From contig NZ_FXXN01000016.1 in the NCBI RefSeq assembly GCF_900184795.1, forward strand, positions 62,001-126,000: a stretch of DNA of 64,000 bases, written 5' to 3'. A program made the translations under genes and the position numbers. Below, in pieces: positions 28,271 through 40,329 of this stretch. The notes below the pieces were generated by a model. It did not search any database. It was not told the origin of the DNA and worked only from the letters and a program-made list of their open reading frames with translations. Within the stretch, counting starts at the first letter, position 1. The number at the start of each line of letters is the position of its first letter. The stretch comes from Magnetospirillum sp. 15-1 (GTDB lineage Bacteria > Pseudomonadota > Alphaproteobacteria > Rhodospirillales > Magnetospirillaceae).

Positions 28271-28562
28271 GGTGGCCGAACGGGCTATCCGCGACCTGCG
28301 GCATCTGTACCGGGCCATTGCCGCCGGCCACCTTCCGGCGGCGGCGGAGTGGTTCAATGGACTTGAAGCGAAGATCGCCGGCCTGGCCCATTATCCCGGG
28401 CGGGGGGCGCCGGTGCCGGAGGATGCCAGCTTGCGACAATTGCTCTACGGACGGCGGCCGCACGTCTATCGGATAATCTACGATATCGCCGACGCTCGCC
28501 GCGTGGTGCATGTCCTCCACATTCGCCATGGCGCCCGCGACGCCATGGCCGATGAGGGCTGA
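28254..28562 (+). CDS. ParE/RelE-superfamily toxin
   Basis: This 102-residue protein has the RelE/ParE fold order: beta-strand, helix pair (AERAIRDLRHLYRAIA), then ARG-rich strands (RQLLYGRRPHVYRIIYDI) and RRVVHVLHIRHG at the C-terminus. The Y-R-I-I-Y and IRHGAR motifs fit ParE more than mRNA-cleaving RelE, but the target (gyrase or ribosome) cannot be decided. It starts at ATG 28254 inside the antitoxin gene. The glgX ATG begins one base after its stop codon. Confidence 0.88.
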   Translation: MTFRVEVAERAIRDLRHLYRAIAAGHLPAAAEWFNGLEAKIAGLAHYPGRGAPVPEDASLRQLLYGRRPHVYRIIYDIADARRVVHVLHIRHGARDAMADEG

Positions 28563-30754
<2,192 letters not shown>

Positions 30755-30758
<4 letters not shown>

Positions 30759-32947
30759 GTGGAAGCGACGCGCTGGACCGTTTGGCGCGCCTGGCGGGAA
30801 TCGAGGACGGCTGGTGGGATTTCTTCGGCGAGTGGCGGGTGGTGCCGCCCGAGACCAAGCGCGTTTTCCTGGCCGCCATGGGCCTGCCCGCCGACAGTGA
30901 CGAGCAGGTGTGGGCCAGCCTCAAGGATCTGGAAAGCCGCCCCTGGCGCCGCGCGCTGGAGCCGGTGCTGATGGCCGACGAGCATTCGGCGCCGCCCTCC
31001 ATCGCCGTCACCCTGCCGGCCGAGGCCGACGAGGTCGAGCATTCCTGGGTGCTGGAAGAGGAACTGGGTATCCGCCATTCCGGCTCTTTCCGTCCCGGCG
31101 ACCTGCGCTGGGGCGAGGAATACCAGTTGGACGGCCGGCTGATCCATCGCCGCTGGCTGGACCTGCCCGCTTTGCCGCCCTGCGGCTATCACCGCCTGAT
31201 CCTGTCGGGTCCCAAGGGGCCCCTGGCCGAGATGGCGCTGATCGTCACGCCGCCCCGTGCCTTCGTGCCCGAGGTGGTGGAGCGAGGCGCCGGGGCCTGG
31301 GGCATCGCCACCCAGATCTATTCCCTGCGCTCCGAGCGCGACTGGGGCGTGGGCAATTACGGCAATCTGGCCGATCTGGCCGAAGGCGCCGCCAAGTTGG
31401 GGGCGGCCTGCGTGGGCATCAATCCGCTGCACGCCCTGTTCCCCGCCGATCCCGAGCGCTTCAGCCCCTATTCGCCGTCATCGCGGCGCTTCCTCAACGT
31501 CGCCTATATCGATATCGAGGCCATCCCCGAATTCAGGGAATGCCTGGAAGCCAAGCGCATGTTCGCCTCGCCCGGCTATCAGGCCACCCTGGCGCGGCTG
31601 CGCGGCTATTCGCAGATCGAATACCCGGATGTCATGCGTCTGGCCCGGCCCATGCTGGAGGTGCTGAACCGCTGGTTCCGCCGTACCTGCATGGGCGACG
31701 ACAACCCGCGCGGTCAGGCGTTCCGCGCCTTCCAGGCCGAGCAGGGCGAGGCCGGGCGGCGCTTCGCGGTGTTCGAGGCGCTGCACGACAGGTTCGCGCG
31801 CGACGGCAAGGCCTACTGGCGCCAGTGGCCCGAGGAGTATCGCCGGCCGGATTCCCCGGCGGTGGAGGATTTCGTCCTCGAACACGTGGAGCAGGTGGAG
31901 TTCTTCCAGTGGCTCCAGTTCATCGCCGATGGGCAACTGGCCGAGGCGCAGGCCAGGGGCAAGGCGGCGGGGGCCGCCATCGGCCTCTATCGCGATCTGG
32001 CGGTGGGTATCGCCGGCGACGGGGCCGAGGCCTGGGCGCAGCAGGATTCCCTGGCGCTGGGCGTCTCGGTGGGGGCGCCGCCCGATCCGCTGGCCCTCAA
32101 AGGGCAGGACTGGGGGCTGGTGCCGTTCAATCCCGTCACGCTCCGCGAGCATTTCTACGCCCCCTTCACCCAGGTAATGGCCGCCAATATGCGCCATGCC
32201 GGGGCGCTGCGCCTGGACCACGCCATGAGTTTGGCGCGGCTCTACTGGGTGCCGCCCGGCCAGCCGGCCGACCAGGGCGCCTATGTGCGCTATCCGGCCG
32301 AGGACCTGTTCCGGCTGGTGGCGCTGGAAAGTCAGCGCAACCGCTGCCTGGTGATCGGCGAGGACTTAGGCACCGTGCCCGACGGCTTCCGCGAGCGCAT
32401 GGACCGCATGGGCATCTTCGCCTACCGGGTGATGGTGTTCGAGAAGCTGGCCGACGGCGCCTTCCGCGCGCCGGAGGATTTCGACGCCCAGGCCCTGGCC
32501 ATCGCCGCCACCCACGACCTGCCGTCCCTGCGCGGCTGGTGGGCGGGCAAGGATATCGACCGCCGGGAAAAGCTCGACCTCTATCCGCGTGAGGGGCAGG
32601 CGGCGGAAGAGCGGGCGGCGCGGGCCGCCGATCGCATCGCCATGGCCGCCGCCCTGGCGGGGCAGGGGCTGTTGCCCGCCGGCTTCCCGGTCTCCCCGGC
32701 ATTGACCGATACCCAGGCGGTGGCCTTGGCGGCGGCGGCGCATGCCTATCTCGGCCGTTCGGCATCAAGGCTGATGATGGTGCAGATGGAGGATGTTCTG
32801 GGCCAGGAACTGCAGATGAACCTGCCCGGCACCACCACCCAGCACCCCAACTGGCGGCTGCGCTACAAGGCCGACACCGCCGCCATCCTGGCCGACCGGC
32901 GGATGAGCGATACCGCCGAGGGGCTGAGGGGCAACGGGCGGGGGTGA
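30755..32947 (+). CDS. malQ: 4-alpha-glucanotransferase (amylomaltase)
   Basis: This 730-residue GH77 enzyme moves glucan segments between malto-oligosaccharides. It has the signatures WGIATQIYSLRSERDWGVGN, LRLDHAMSL (nucleophile Asp), VIGEDLGTVP (acid Glu) and AATHDLPSLRGWW. The N-terminal 140 residues form the extra beta domain of long MalQ proteins. ATG 30755 overlaps the glgX stop by four bases, so the two are coupled. It recycles short glucans released by GlgX and GlgP. Confidence 0.95.
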
Positions 32948-32972
32948 GCCCCGCCCGGCCGGGTTCCTGCGG

Positions 32973-33209
32973 TCAGGTTTCCACCACGGCGGAGACCATC
33001 CGCCGAACCAGGGGCAGGATACCCAGCAGGACGGGAAAGGCCACCACCCAGGACATGGCCCAGGTGGAGGGCCAGACGGCCAGGAACTGGCTGTCGACGC
33101 CGCGCGACTGCAGCACGGCGATGGCCGATACGACGCAGGTCATCAGCAGCGACAGGATCAGCGGCATCACCAGTCCGGCGAAGCGCTTGGGCAGTTTCTT
33201 GATTCGCAT
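32973..33209 (-). CDS. DUF2798-like small membrane protein, 78 aa
   Basis: This protein has two transmembrane helices (about 14-36 and 48-70), with a KLPKRFAGLVMPLILSLLMT opening typical of DUF2798. Function is unknown for the family. ATG 33209 is chosen over ATG 33221 because GGAG lies seven bases upstream of it. It is convergent with malQ and divergent from glgP, so it interrupts the glycogen genes. Confidence 0.7.
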   Translation of the reverse strand: MRIKKLPKRFAGLVMPLILSLLMTCVVSAIAVLQSRGVDSQFLAVWPSTWAMSWVVAFPVLLGILPLVRRMVSAVVET

Positions 33210-33543
33210 GGAATGCTCCATCGGCAGGGCTTGGTCGGGCGCATCAACGCGACCCGGCCAGGCGGGTTGCGCGTTGATTGACGTAAACGCTTACGGTCCG
33301 GTCGATGAAGCTCGACGGCGGCCCGCATGCTGCCAGCCGGGTGCCGGCCGAGTCAACCGGAACGGCCCATGGGGCGGTGATCGGCGGAGGCCCTGTGTCA
33401 GCCTTTCCGCCGCGCCCGGCGGGCGTTGTTCATCCTTTCGATAAATTTCACGGGGATGTACCTATGCCCCGGTATGACCGGCCTTGCCCTTCCCGGATTT
33501 TCATGGAGGAATAGAAACGGATGGAACTGGCGGGAAGAGCGGT
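33210..33543. other. Intergenic region between DUF2798 gene and glgP with operator-like sites
   Basis: No convincing gene is seen in these 334 bases. At 33274-33287 TTGAT-TGAC-GTAAA resembles an FNR half-dyad. Overlapping it at 33283-33294 is GTAAACGCTTAC, a near-palindrome like LacI-family operators. One or both may regulate glgP and the divergent small gene. The segment nearest glgP contains several purine-rich AGGA stretches. Confidence 0.35.
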
Positions 33544-36000
33544 ATGAAGAAGGCGAAGCCCCCCGTGGTGCGGCTGCTGGCCGACGATGTGGAAAGCATC
33601 AAGGAGGCCATCGGCAGCCATCTGCTCTATACGGTCGGCAAGGAACCGGTGAACGCCACGGCGCGCGACTGGTTCATGGCCGCCGCCCATACGGTGCGCG
33701 ACCGGGTGACCGAGCACTGGATGCCGACGCTCAACCGCTATTACCGCGAGGATTCCAAGCGGGTCTATTACCTGTCCATGGAGTTCCTGATCGGTCGCAC
33801 CCTGGTCAACAGCCTGATCAATCTCGGGCTCTACGACACGGTACGTCAGGCCATCGCCGAGCTGGGCCAGGATTTCGACGAACTGGCCGCCTGGGAGGTG
33901 GAGGCGGCGCTGGGCAATGGCGGCCTGGGCCGTCTCGCCGCCTGTCTGCTGGATTCCATGGCGACCATCGGGGTGGCGGGCTTCGGCTACGGCATCCGCT
34001 ACGATTACGGCATGTTCACCCAGCACGTGGATAACGGCTGGCAGGTGGAAAGCCCGGAGAACTGGCTGCGCTACGGCAATCCGTGGGAATTCCCCCGGCC
34101 GGGCGTCATCTTCCCCGTCCGCTTCGGCGGTCGCGTCATCCATTTCCGCGACGTGCTGGGCCATACCCGCTCGCAATGGGTGGATGCCGAGGAAGTGATG
34201 GCCATGGCCTTCGACGTGCCGGTTCCCGGCTATGGCGGCAAGGTGGTCAACAATCTGCGCCTGTGGTCGGCCAAGTCGACCCGCGAGTTCGACCTGAAGT
34301 ACTTCAACGCCGGCAATTACATCGAGGCGGTGCGGGACAAGAACGAGTCCGAGACCCTGTCCAAGGTGCTCTACCCCTCGGACATGACCGACCGGGGCAA
34401 GGAGCTGCGCTTCAAGCAGGAATACTTCTTCGTCGCCGCTTCCATCCAGGACATCCTGGCCCGTTTCCGCAAAAGCCATTCCGACTGGACCCTGCTGCCC
34501 GAGAAGGTGGCCATCCAGCTCAACGACACCCACCCCGCTTTGGTGGTGGCCGAGCTGATGCGGGTGCTGGTGGACGAGCATCAGATCGAATGGTCCAAGG
34601 CCTGGGACCTGGTGCGCGGCTGCTGCGCCTACACCAATCACACCCTGCTGCCCGAGGCGCTGGAAACCTGGTCGACCGATCTGTTCGAGCGGGTGCTGCC
34701 CCGTCATCTGGAGATCGTCTACGCCCTCAACCACGAATTCCTGCAGGGCGTGCGCTACCGCCATCCCGGCGATTCCGAACTGCTGCGCCGCGTTTCGCTG
34801 ATCGCCGAGGGGGCGGAGCGCCGGGTGCGCATGGGCCATCTGGCGGTGATCGGCAGCCACAAGGTCAATGGCGTCGCCGCCATCCATACCGGCCTGATGA
34901 AGAGCACCATCTTCTCGGATTTCGAGCATCTGTCGCCCGGCAAGATCACCAACAAGACCAACGGCGTGACGCCCCGGCGCTGGCTGCTGGCGGCCAATCC
35001 CGCCCTGTCCGCCCTGATCACCTCCAAGATCGGCGACCGCTGGGTCACCGATCTCGACCAGTTGCACAAGCTGGAACCCCTGGCCGACGATCCGGCGTTC
35101 CGCCGGGAATTCGCCGCCGTCAAGCGCGCCAACAAGGAGCGTCTGGCCTCCATGCTGTCGCTGCGTCTCGGCGTCGAGGTGGACGTTGATTCCCTGTTCG
35201 ACGTGCAGGTCAAGCGTATCCACGAATACAAGCGGCAGCTCCTCAACGTGCTGCACGTCATCACCCGCTACGGCCGCATCCGCTCCAACCCGCTGCTCCA
35301 TCCGGTGCCGCGTACCGTGCTCATCGGCGGCAAGGCGGCGCCCGGCTACCACATCGCCAAGCTGATCATCAAGCTGGTCAACGACGTGGCCGAGGTGATC
35401 AACAACGACCCCCTGGTGGGCGGCAAGCTGAAGCTGGTCTTCGTGCCCAACTACAACGTCTCCACCGCCGAACTGGTGATGCCCGCCGCCGACCTGTCGG
35501 AGCAGATCTCCACCGCCGGCACCGAGGCGTCGGGCACCGGCAACATGAAGATGAGCATGAACGGGGCGCTGACCATCGGCACCTGGGACGGCGCCAACGT
35601 GGAAATCTGCGAAGAGGTGGGCGAGGAGAACATGTTCCTGTTCGGCCTCTCGGCCCAGGAAGTGGCGCGGCGCCGGGTGGACGGTTATGACGCGGTGGCG
35701 GCGGTGAAGGCCGATCCCGACCTGACCTGGGCCCTGGACATGATCGCCGGCGGCTTCTTCTCGCCCGACCAGCCCGACCGCTTCCACCAGTTGGTGGACA
35801 TCCTGACCAGCGGCGGCGACCACTACCTGCTGTCGGCGGATTTCCCCCTCTACATGGCGGCGCAGGAGCGGGTGGACCAGACCTACCGCGACCCGGAGGA
35901 CTGGACGCGCAAGGCCATCCTCAACGTGGCGCGCATGGGCAAGTTCTCGTCCGACCGCACGGTGACCGAGTACGCCCGCGAGATATGGGGCGCGCTGTAG
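33544..36000 (+). CDS. glgP: Glycogen/alpha-glucan phosphorylase
   Basis: GlgP releases glucose-1-phosphate from glycogen ends. The 818-residue PLP enzyme is full length and has the pyridoxal site EASGTGNMKMSMNGALTIGT (Lys near residue 668). It also has the conserved LGNGGLGRLAACLLDSMA, NGVTPRRWL and VKRIHEYKRQLLN segments. ATG 33544 with GGGAAGAGCGG upstream gives the usual N-terminus; an extension to 33484 lacks support. A long hairpin at 36006-36040 ends the transcript and faces the interrupted tolC gene. Confidence 0.96.
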   Translation: MKKAKPPVVRLLADDVESIKEAIGSHLLYTVGKEPVNATARDWFMAAAHTVRDRVTEHWMPTLNRYYREDSKRVYYLSMEFLIGRTLVNSLINLGLYDTVRQAIAELGQDFDELAAWEVEAALGNGGLGRLAACLLDSMATIGVAGFGYGIRYDYGMFTQHVDNGWQVESPENWLRYGNPWEFPRPGVIFPVRFGGRVIHFRDVLGHTRSQWVDAEEVMAMAFDVPVPGYGGKVVNNLRLWSAKSTREFDLKYFNAGNYIEAVRDKNESETLSKVLYPSDMTDRGKELRFKQEYFFVAASIQDILARFRKSHSDWTLLPEKVAIQLNDTHPALVVAELMRVLVDEHQIEWSKAWDLVRGCCAYTNHTLLPEALETWSTDLFERVLPRHLEIVYALNHEFLQGVRYRHPGDSELLRRVSLIAEGAERRVRMGHLAVIGSHKVNGVAAIHTGLMKSTIFSDFEHLSPGKITNKTNGVTPRRWLLAANPALSALITSKIGDRWVTDLDQLHKLEPLADDPAFRREFAAVKRANKERLASMLSLRLGVEVDVDSLFDVQVKRIHEYKRQLLNVLHVITRYGRIRSNPLLHPVPRTVLIGGKAAPGYHIAKLIIKLVNDVAEVINNDPLVGGKLKLVFVPNYNVSTAELVMPAADLSEQISTAGTEASGTGNMKMSMNGALTIGTWDGANVEICEEVGEENMFLFGLSAQEVARRRVDGYDAVAAVKADPDLTWALDMIAGGFFSPDQPDRFHQLVDILTSGGDHYLLSADFPLYMAAQERVDQTYRDPEDWTRKAILNVARMGKFSSDRTVTEYAREIWGAL

Positions 36001-36005
36001 GGCTT

Positions 36006-36040
36006 GGATGAAGCACGGCCGGGACGGCCGCGCTTCATCC
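36006..36040. terminator. Long hairpin between convergent glgP and tolC remnant
   Basis: GGATGAAGCACGGCCG and CGGCCGCGCTTCATCC pair over 16 bases with one mismatch around a three-base loop. It lies between the glgP stop (36000) and the stop of the interrupted tolC gene (36055). It probably acts as a bidirectional terminator. Confidence 0.65.
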
Positions 36041-36054
36041 GTCGCCGAGAGCGA

Positions 36055-36957
36055 TCAGCGGATGGTCCAGAAGGAATTGTCGGCCGGCTGCTGGGAGGCC
36101 ACCAGATCGCGCACCCGCTCCATGACGGCGGCGTCGGCGGTCTGCCCGTCGGGCCTGGCGGCCGGTGGCTGGGTGACCGCGGGCTGTGCCGGGGCGGGGG
36201 CCGGAGCCGCTGCCTTGACCGGAGAGACCGGGCGGGCGGGCTGGAGCCTGGGCGCCTGATTCCTGGGATAGGTGTACTCCACCGATTTGAGCGGCGAGAC
36301 GTCCAAGGAATTGGCGGGCTTGGCGCGGCTGAGGTTGTCCACCTCCAGGCGGCCCATGGCGGTCAGCAGCTCGTAGGACGCCTGATACATATCGTAATAG
36401 GCGCCGGTGTAGTTGATGCGGGCCTCGTTGATGCGGGTTTCCTCGTCCAGCACCTCGGTAACGGTGGCCTTTCCGGCCTCGCGCTTCTTCATGGTGGCGG
36501 CCCAGACCTCTTCGGCCAGGACGGCGGCGTTTTCCAGAAGATCAAGGCGCTGGCGGGCGGTCTGCAGCTTGTGCCAGGCGGTGCGGGCCTGCTCGGCGAT
36601 CTTGCGGCTGGTGTGGAAGCGGTTGTCCTTGCTGGCCCCGTGGTCCCACGACGCCTGGGCGACGGTGGCGTCGGTCTTGAAGCCGGAGAACAGTTCCCAA
36701 CTGGCCACCAGCATCAGCGACCAGTCGCGGCGCACGCCGACGGTGGCGTTCTTGCCGTGCTCGTAATCGGCCTTGCCGACCAGATCGAGGGTCGGCCAGT
36801 AGCCGGCCTCGGCCAGGTTACGCTTGTCGCTGGTCAGGTCGATGGTGTTGGTCGCCGATTCCAGGATCGGGTTGTCCTTTTCCGCGACGTCCAGCGACTG
36901 GTCGATGGTCTCGGGGATCAGGTCCAGGGGGAGGGGCGGATCGGACAGCGCCACCAC
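36055..36957 (-). pseudogene. C-terminal part of interrupted TolC-family outer membrane efflux gene
   Basis: These 301 codons (with stop) encode the C-terminal part of a TolC/AggA-type outer membrane channel: PLPLDLIPETIDQSLDVAEK (start of the second TolC repeat), long amphipathic helices such as RLDLLENAAVLAEEVW, and YDMYQASYELLTAMG. A Pro/Ala-rich tail follows. The 5' part lies at 49390-50102 on the same strand. Between them sits a 12.4-kb transposon. Joining 36957 to 49395 restores one frame (537 codons with stop) reading GHAPDVVALSDPPLP across the scar. A frame continues into the transposon end to an ATG at 36990, but this is fortuitous. Confidence 0.9.
36953..36957. repeat. Target-site duplication ACCAC, left copy
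   Basis: ACCAC immediately precedes the TGT tip of the transposon. The identical five bases follow the ACA tip at 49390-49394. Only one copy fits the uninterrupted tolC frame. Confidence 0.9.
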
Positions 36958-37053
36958 TGTCGGATTCGGACATAGGTGGGACGGTGACAAGGTCGCGGGC
37001 CGTGATTTGAGCCTATAGCCGGGATTGCGCGGTATTCATAAATGGGACCGATC
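36958..37053. repeat. Transposon left end with two TnsB-type binding repeats
   Basis: After the TGTCGG tip, CATAGGTGGGACGG at 36971-36984 and CATAAATGGGACCG at 37037-37050 are direct repeats. Related copies occur in inverse orientation at the right end. The inner consensus is about TANNYGGGRC. The first site starts 13 bases from the tip, exactly as at the right end, as expected for transposase-binding sites. Confidence 0.8.
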
Positions 37054-37291
37054 CGAAAAATCCAGCTTTAGGCAGGATCGATTGTTGCCCGATATCACCC
37101 ATTCTCCGCAGCCCGTTTGCGTGAACGCGCCTTGGCGGGCCTCCCTTGCGTCCCGTTACGGCTTAAGCCGCCCAGAATGGAGCAGCGCGCGCCAGAGCGG
37201 CAATCAGTAGTTGATCATTTTTGGTCAACAGCTAACGTATTCTGCGTAGCTGTTGTCAATCGGCATCGCTGCGGTCCTGGCAGGAGGAACA
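37054..37291. promoter_or_regulatory. Left-end non-coding region with two operator-like dyads before the HNH gene
   Basis: No gene is seen. TTGATCA-TTTT-TGGTCAA at 37211-37228 (one mismatch) and CAGCTAACG-N7-CGTAGCTG at 37229-37252 (one bulged base) are adjacent dyads 40-80 bases before the HNH nuclease start. They resemble operators that could restrain expression of a toxic nuclease. AGGAGGAAC at 37282-37290 is the ribosome site of that gene. Confidence 0.5.
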
Positions 37292-38050
37292 GTGGCTCAC
37301 CCAACCCAAGCGACAATCAAACGTCTATTCGCCCAATCTGGTGAATTCTGCACGTACCCCTCATGCGGTCGCCAGGTGATTGATCGCACGACGGGAACCG
37401 TCATGGTGGAGGTCTGCCACATCAATGCGCGAAGCCCAGGCGGCCCCAGATTTGATCCAACACAGACAGACAAGGACCGGAACGCCTATGACAACCTGAT
37501 CCTTCTCTGTGGAGACCATCATAAGGAGGTCGACGCTCAGCCAGAGAAACACTCAACCGAAAAGCTGCGCGAGATGAAACGGACCCATGAACGCAGCTTT
37601 GGGCGCGATGTACAGGCGGGCGACGCAGCCATCGCCAAAAGGCTCCTGCAGGTGTACGTCCGGAACCTCTCCGTGGAACAGGTATCGGGCGACGTTATCG
37701 TCAACGGCGCCAAAACCGTGAACATTCGAACCTCGACCAAGAAAGTGACGATCGCTCCAGCGCCAGGTACTATCGGCGCGGACCAGAAACTGCTCCGCTA
37801 CATCGACTACCTGATCAGACGATACATCGAATTTGCGGGCAAGGACCCATTCCAGGCCCGCAGCTTTAACCCCGCTAGGTTTCGAAAGAACTTGGAGAGA
37901 CGGTTCCGGGCTCATTGGAAAAATCTGTCTGTCGAGCGGGCCGATGAGTTGATCAAGTACCTTCAGGAGTGCATCGATAGAACTGGCCTTGCGAAGCTCA
38001 ACAGGAGTAAAGGGCACCGCTCCTATTCAAACCTCCAAGAATATGAATAA
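37292..38050 (+). CDS. HNH endonuclease domain protein (transposon cargo)
   Basis: The 252-residue protein has an N-terminal HNH nuclease with zinc-binding Cys (FCTYPSCGRQV), the catalytic-type EVCHINARSPGGPR and NLILLCGDHHKEVDAQP. A basic KMKRTHE-like helix follows. A central strand-rich region and a C-terminal helical domain of about 90 residues follow, of unknown function, perhaps sensing. GTG 37292 is chosen because AGGAGGAAC is perfectly spaced; the longer TTG start at 37253 is not needed. It is the first gene at the left end, behind two operator-like dyads. A defence role is inferred from context. Confidence 0.8.
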   Translation: MAHPTQATIKRLFAQSGEFCTYPSCGRQVIDRTTGTVMVEVCHINARSPGGPRFDPTQTDKDRNAYDNLILLCGDHHKEVDAQPEKHSTEKLREMKRTHERSFGRDVQAGDAAIAKRLLQVYVRNLSVEQVSGDVIVNGAKTVNIRTSTKKVTIAPAPGTIGADQKLLRYIDYLIRRYIEFAGKDPFQARSFNPARFRKNLERRFRAHWKNLSVERADELIKYLQECIDRTGLAKLNRSKGHRSYSNLQEYE

Positions 38051-38199
38051 TCGCCTCGATCTGGGAGGCAAATTGCGCCTCTAACTGACATCCGAGCCTG
38101 CCAACGATTTCACGAGAGCGGATATGGGAAAATCCTCACGCTTCGGACCCAGACGGCCTTCCATGATATGATGGCCACAGATGTATAGGGGGCATAATA

Positions 38200-39542
38200 A
38201 TGGTTTGGCTTGAGCGGCGATCCGGCTGGCAAAAAAACCCCCAGGATGCTCGTACACCAGGCGATGTCGATTACGGGCGTGTGATCCACTCCGCTTCGTT
38301 CAGGCGGCTACAAGGCAAGACCCAGATCCTCAATCTAGGTGACAGCGACTTCTATCGCACGAGGCTGACACACTCCCTTGAGGGTTGCCCAAATTGCAGC
38401 GGGTCTTGGTGCCCAGTTGCTCCACAGTTTCCCTAATCACGATGCGATTGGTTATATTCCAGACCGAAGTATGATACAGGCCGTCGCCTGTACGCACGAT
38501 CTTGGCCATCCGCCGTTCGGTCACGGTGGGGAGGTTGCGCTGAATTACTGCATGCGGGAGAACGGTGGCTTCGAGGGGAACGGGCAAACTCTTCGCATTC
38601 TCTCAAGACTAGAAAAATTCTCAGGCGCCGATGGTGCGGACCTTTCCCGCGAGGCGTTGCTTGGTGTACTGAAATACCCAGTGGCCTATAGTGCCGCTGC
38701 AAATCCAAGAATCGTTCCGAGAATGCTTGCCGATACTAGTGGCACCCCGCTGCTTGATCGCAAGGCGTCCAAGCCGCCCAAATGCTACATGGATAGCGAG
38801 GCGGACGTTGTTTCCTGGTTGCTTAAGCCGCTTTCTGAAGGGGATAGGTCTCTCTTTCAAGCTAGTGACCCGCAACCGGAGAAGCACGCTAAGGCGCGGC
38901 ACAAGTCCTTTGCGTGCAGCATTATGGACCTTGCCGATGACATAAGTTTCGGCATCCATGACATGGAGAGATGCACTGGCATTGCGGTTGGTAGACGAAG
39001 CTGGGTTCCGCCGGCACGTGACTCCCAAGAAGTGCGAAGGTCTGCTCGACTATCTCAATTCGAACTACGCTGGCAAATATGGAAACGACGTCTACGAAGG
39101 TCTTATCGGGCGCATTTTTGCTGATGGTGCCGAGCGAAAGCACCAGATCAACCGTATTCTGAATTTTGTTATCCCCAGCGTAGCAATTATGGAACTTCCA
39201 GAATTTGAGGAACCGCGCCTGCGCTTTCGCGCTTACCTCCCTAAGCCGGTCGCACAATTCGTTGAAGCTGTGAAGGACTTCGTTCGTGACGAAGTCATAC
39301 TATCTCCGAGCGTTCAGCATCTGGAATTCAAAGGACAGATGATGGTGATCTCGGTGTTTGAGGTTTTGAGGTCCGACCCAAAGAGCTTTCTTCCGTCAGA
39401 TATTTTTGCCAAATATGAGCGTAGTTCTGACCCGCTGCGCGATATCTGCGACTATGTTGCGGGGATGACGGACACCTACCTTTTGAAGACATATGAGCGT
39501 CTCTTTGCGCCGAGGATTGGGTCTGTCTTCGACAAGCTTTAA
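38200..39542 (+). pseudogene. dGTP triphosphohydrolase-like (HD domain) gene with two frameshifts
   Basis: Three overlapping reading pieces together encode one dGTPase of about 447 residues: [19 protein letters not shown] and RTRLTHSLE, then [13 protein letters not shown] with the HD metal site CTHDLGHPPFGHGGE, then DALALRLVDEAGFRRHV to the C-terminus. One extra G near 38382-38384 and one extra A near 38969 break the frame; deleting each base restores family sequence exactly. dGTPases deplete dNTPs and some act against phages. If the indels are real the gene is dead; sequencing error is also possible. ATG 38200 has a GGGGG site. Codon use is AT-richer than the host genes. Confidence 0.82.
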
Positions 39543-39736
39543 CGTGTGCTGCGGGTGCAGTTCGGTCGCTCAGAAGCCTGACTGCCCTGCCCACTATTAG
39601 TTCGTCACCGCAATTTTACGCCCGCCCCACACCACACTTAATGCGGAGATGGCGCAATGTCAGAAGCGCTATTGGCCAAGAGCTGCACTTGCAACATTCC
39701 ACAACACGTTGCATTATACCCCCATTGGTGGAGGGG

Positions 39737-40081
39737 ATGCAAAAGCACGCGCGACTCAAAGAAATCTATGCAGAACTGAGGAGATGCGTCGGCGCAGAGG
39801 TATCATCCGGCGATCTGATTCGTCTAGCCCACCATATTTTAGCAGCCTACTCAATTGATGTTGTCGATGATGAAATTGCAGATTCTCCACGCGAGAGTAG
39901 ATCGTTACGATCTCTCCCGGTTGATATCGCAATGAGAGACGGTGGATGGGCTATATATTTTTTTGAGAATCGCTGCATCCGTAGCATTGATAATTTTACA
40001 CCAGACAGCCTTGCGCAAATATATCGATATCTTGACAACCTTCTAGGTGAAGAATGGCAAAGGCGAACACCACCGGGATGA
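39737..40081 (+). CDS. Small cargo protein of unknown function, 114 aa
   Basis: I do not recognise a family. The protein is acidic with a helical N-terminal region (MQKHARLKEIYAELRRCVG), a central LAHHILAAYSIDVVDDE segment and C-terminal aromatic-rich stretch (GGWAIYFFENRCIRSI). ATG 39737 lies just after GGTGGAGGGG; spacing is short, so the start is tentative. Its 3' end overlaps the following HTH gene by 28 bases, suggesting one operon with the helicase. Codon use is as AT-rich as in the rest of the cargo. Confidence 0.55.
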   Translation: MQKHARLKEIYAELRRCVGAEVSSGDLIRLAHHILAAYSIDVVDDEIADSPRESRSLRSLPVDIAMRDGGWAIYFFENRCIRSIDNFTPDSLAQIYRYLDNLLGEEWQRRTPPG

Positions 40082-40329
40082 TTCAGGCAGCTAAGGAACA
40101 CCTGCTTTCTGGTCTGCCAACGACACGTTTGGAGGCGCTGATTTTGTTCGGCGTGTCCAACCTTCCCGAAGTTGTCTACGAATTACGGCAGGCAGGCTGG
40201 GTTATCAAATCGCGCACAATTCCATATGCCACGGCAATGGTCAGAGTAAATAAGTACGCTGTATTGCAGCCACCCGCCAATCTACCAATACGAGAGATTA
40301 AAATAACGGAATATTGGGTAGAAAAGTGA
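40054..40329 (+). CDS. Helix-turn-helix domain protein, 91 aa
   Basis: The sequence AAKEHLLSGLPTTRLEALIL, then NLPEVVYELRQAGWVIKSRT, matches the small winged HTH domain common in phage and mobile-element regulators (HTH_39-like). It probably binds DNA and may regulate or assist the downstream HNH-helicase gene. ATG 40054 follows AGGTGAAGA. It overlaps the gene before it by 28 bases and the helicase start by four (GTGA), so the three genes are translationally coupled. Confidence 0.65.
   Translation: MAKANTTGMIQAAKEHLLSGLPTTRLEALILFGVSNLPEVVYELRQAGWVIKSRTIPYATAMVRVNKYAVLQPPANLPIREIKITEYWVEK

Noticed and set aside
36958-36990. New start (ATG 36990) making the tolC C-terminal half a real gene
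   Set aside because: The extra residues come from the transposon end, there is no signal peptide or ribosome site, and a half TolC would not export.
36958-37291. attTn7 at glmS as target
   Set aside because: No glmS is near; the interrupted gene is a TolC-family channel.
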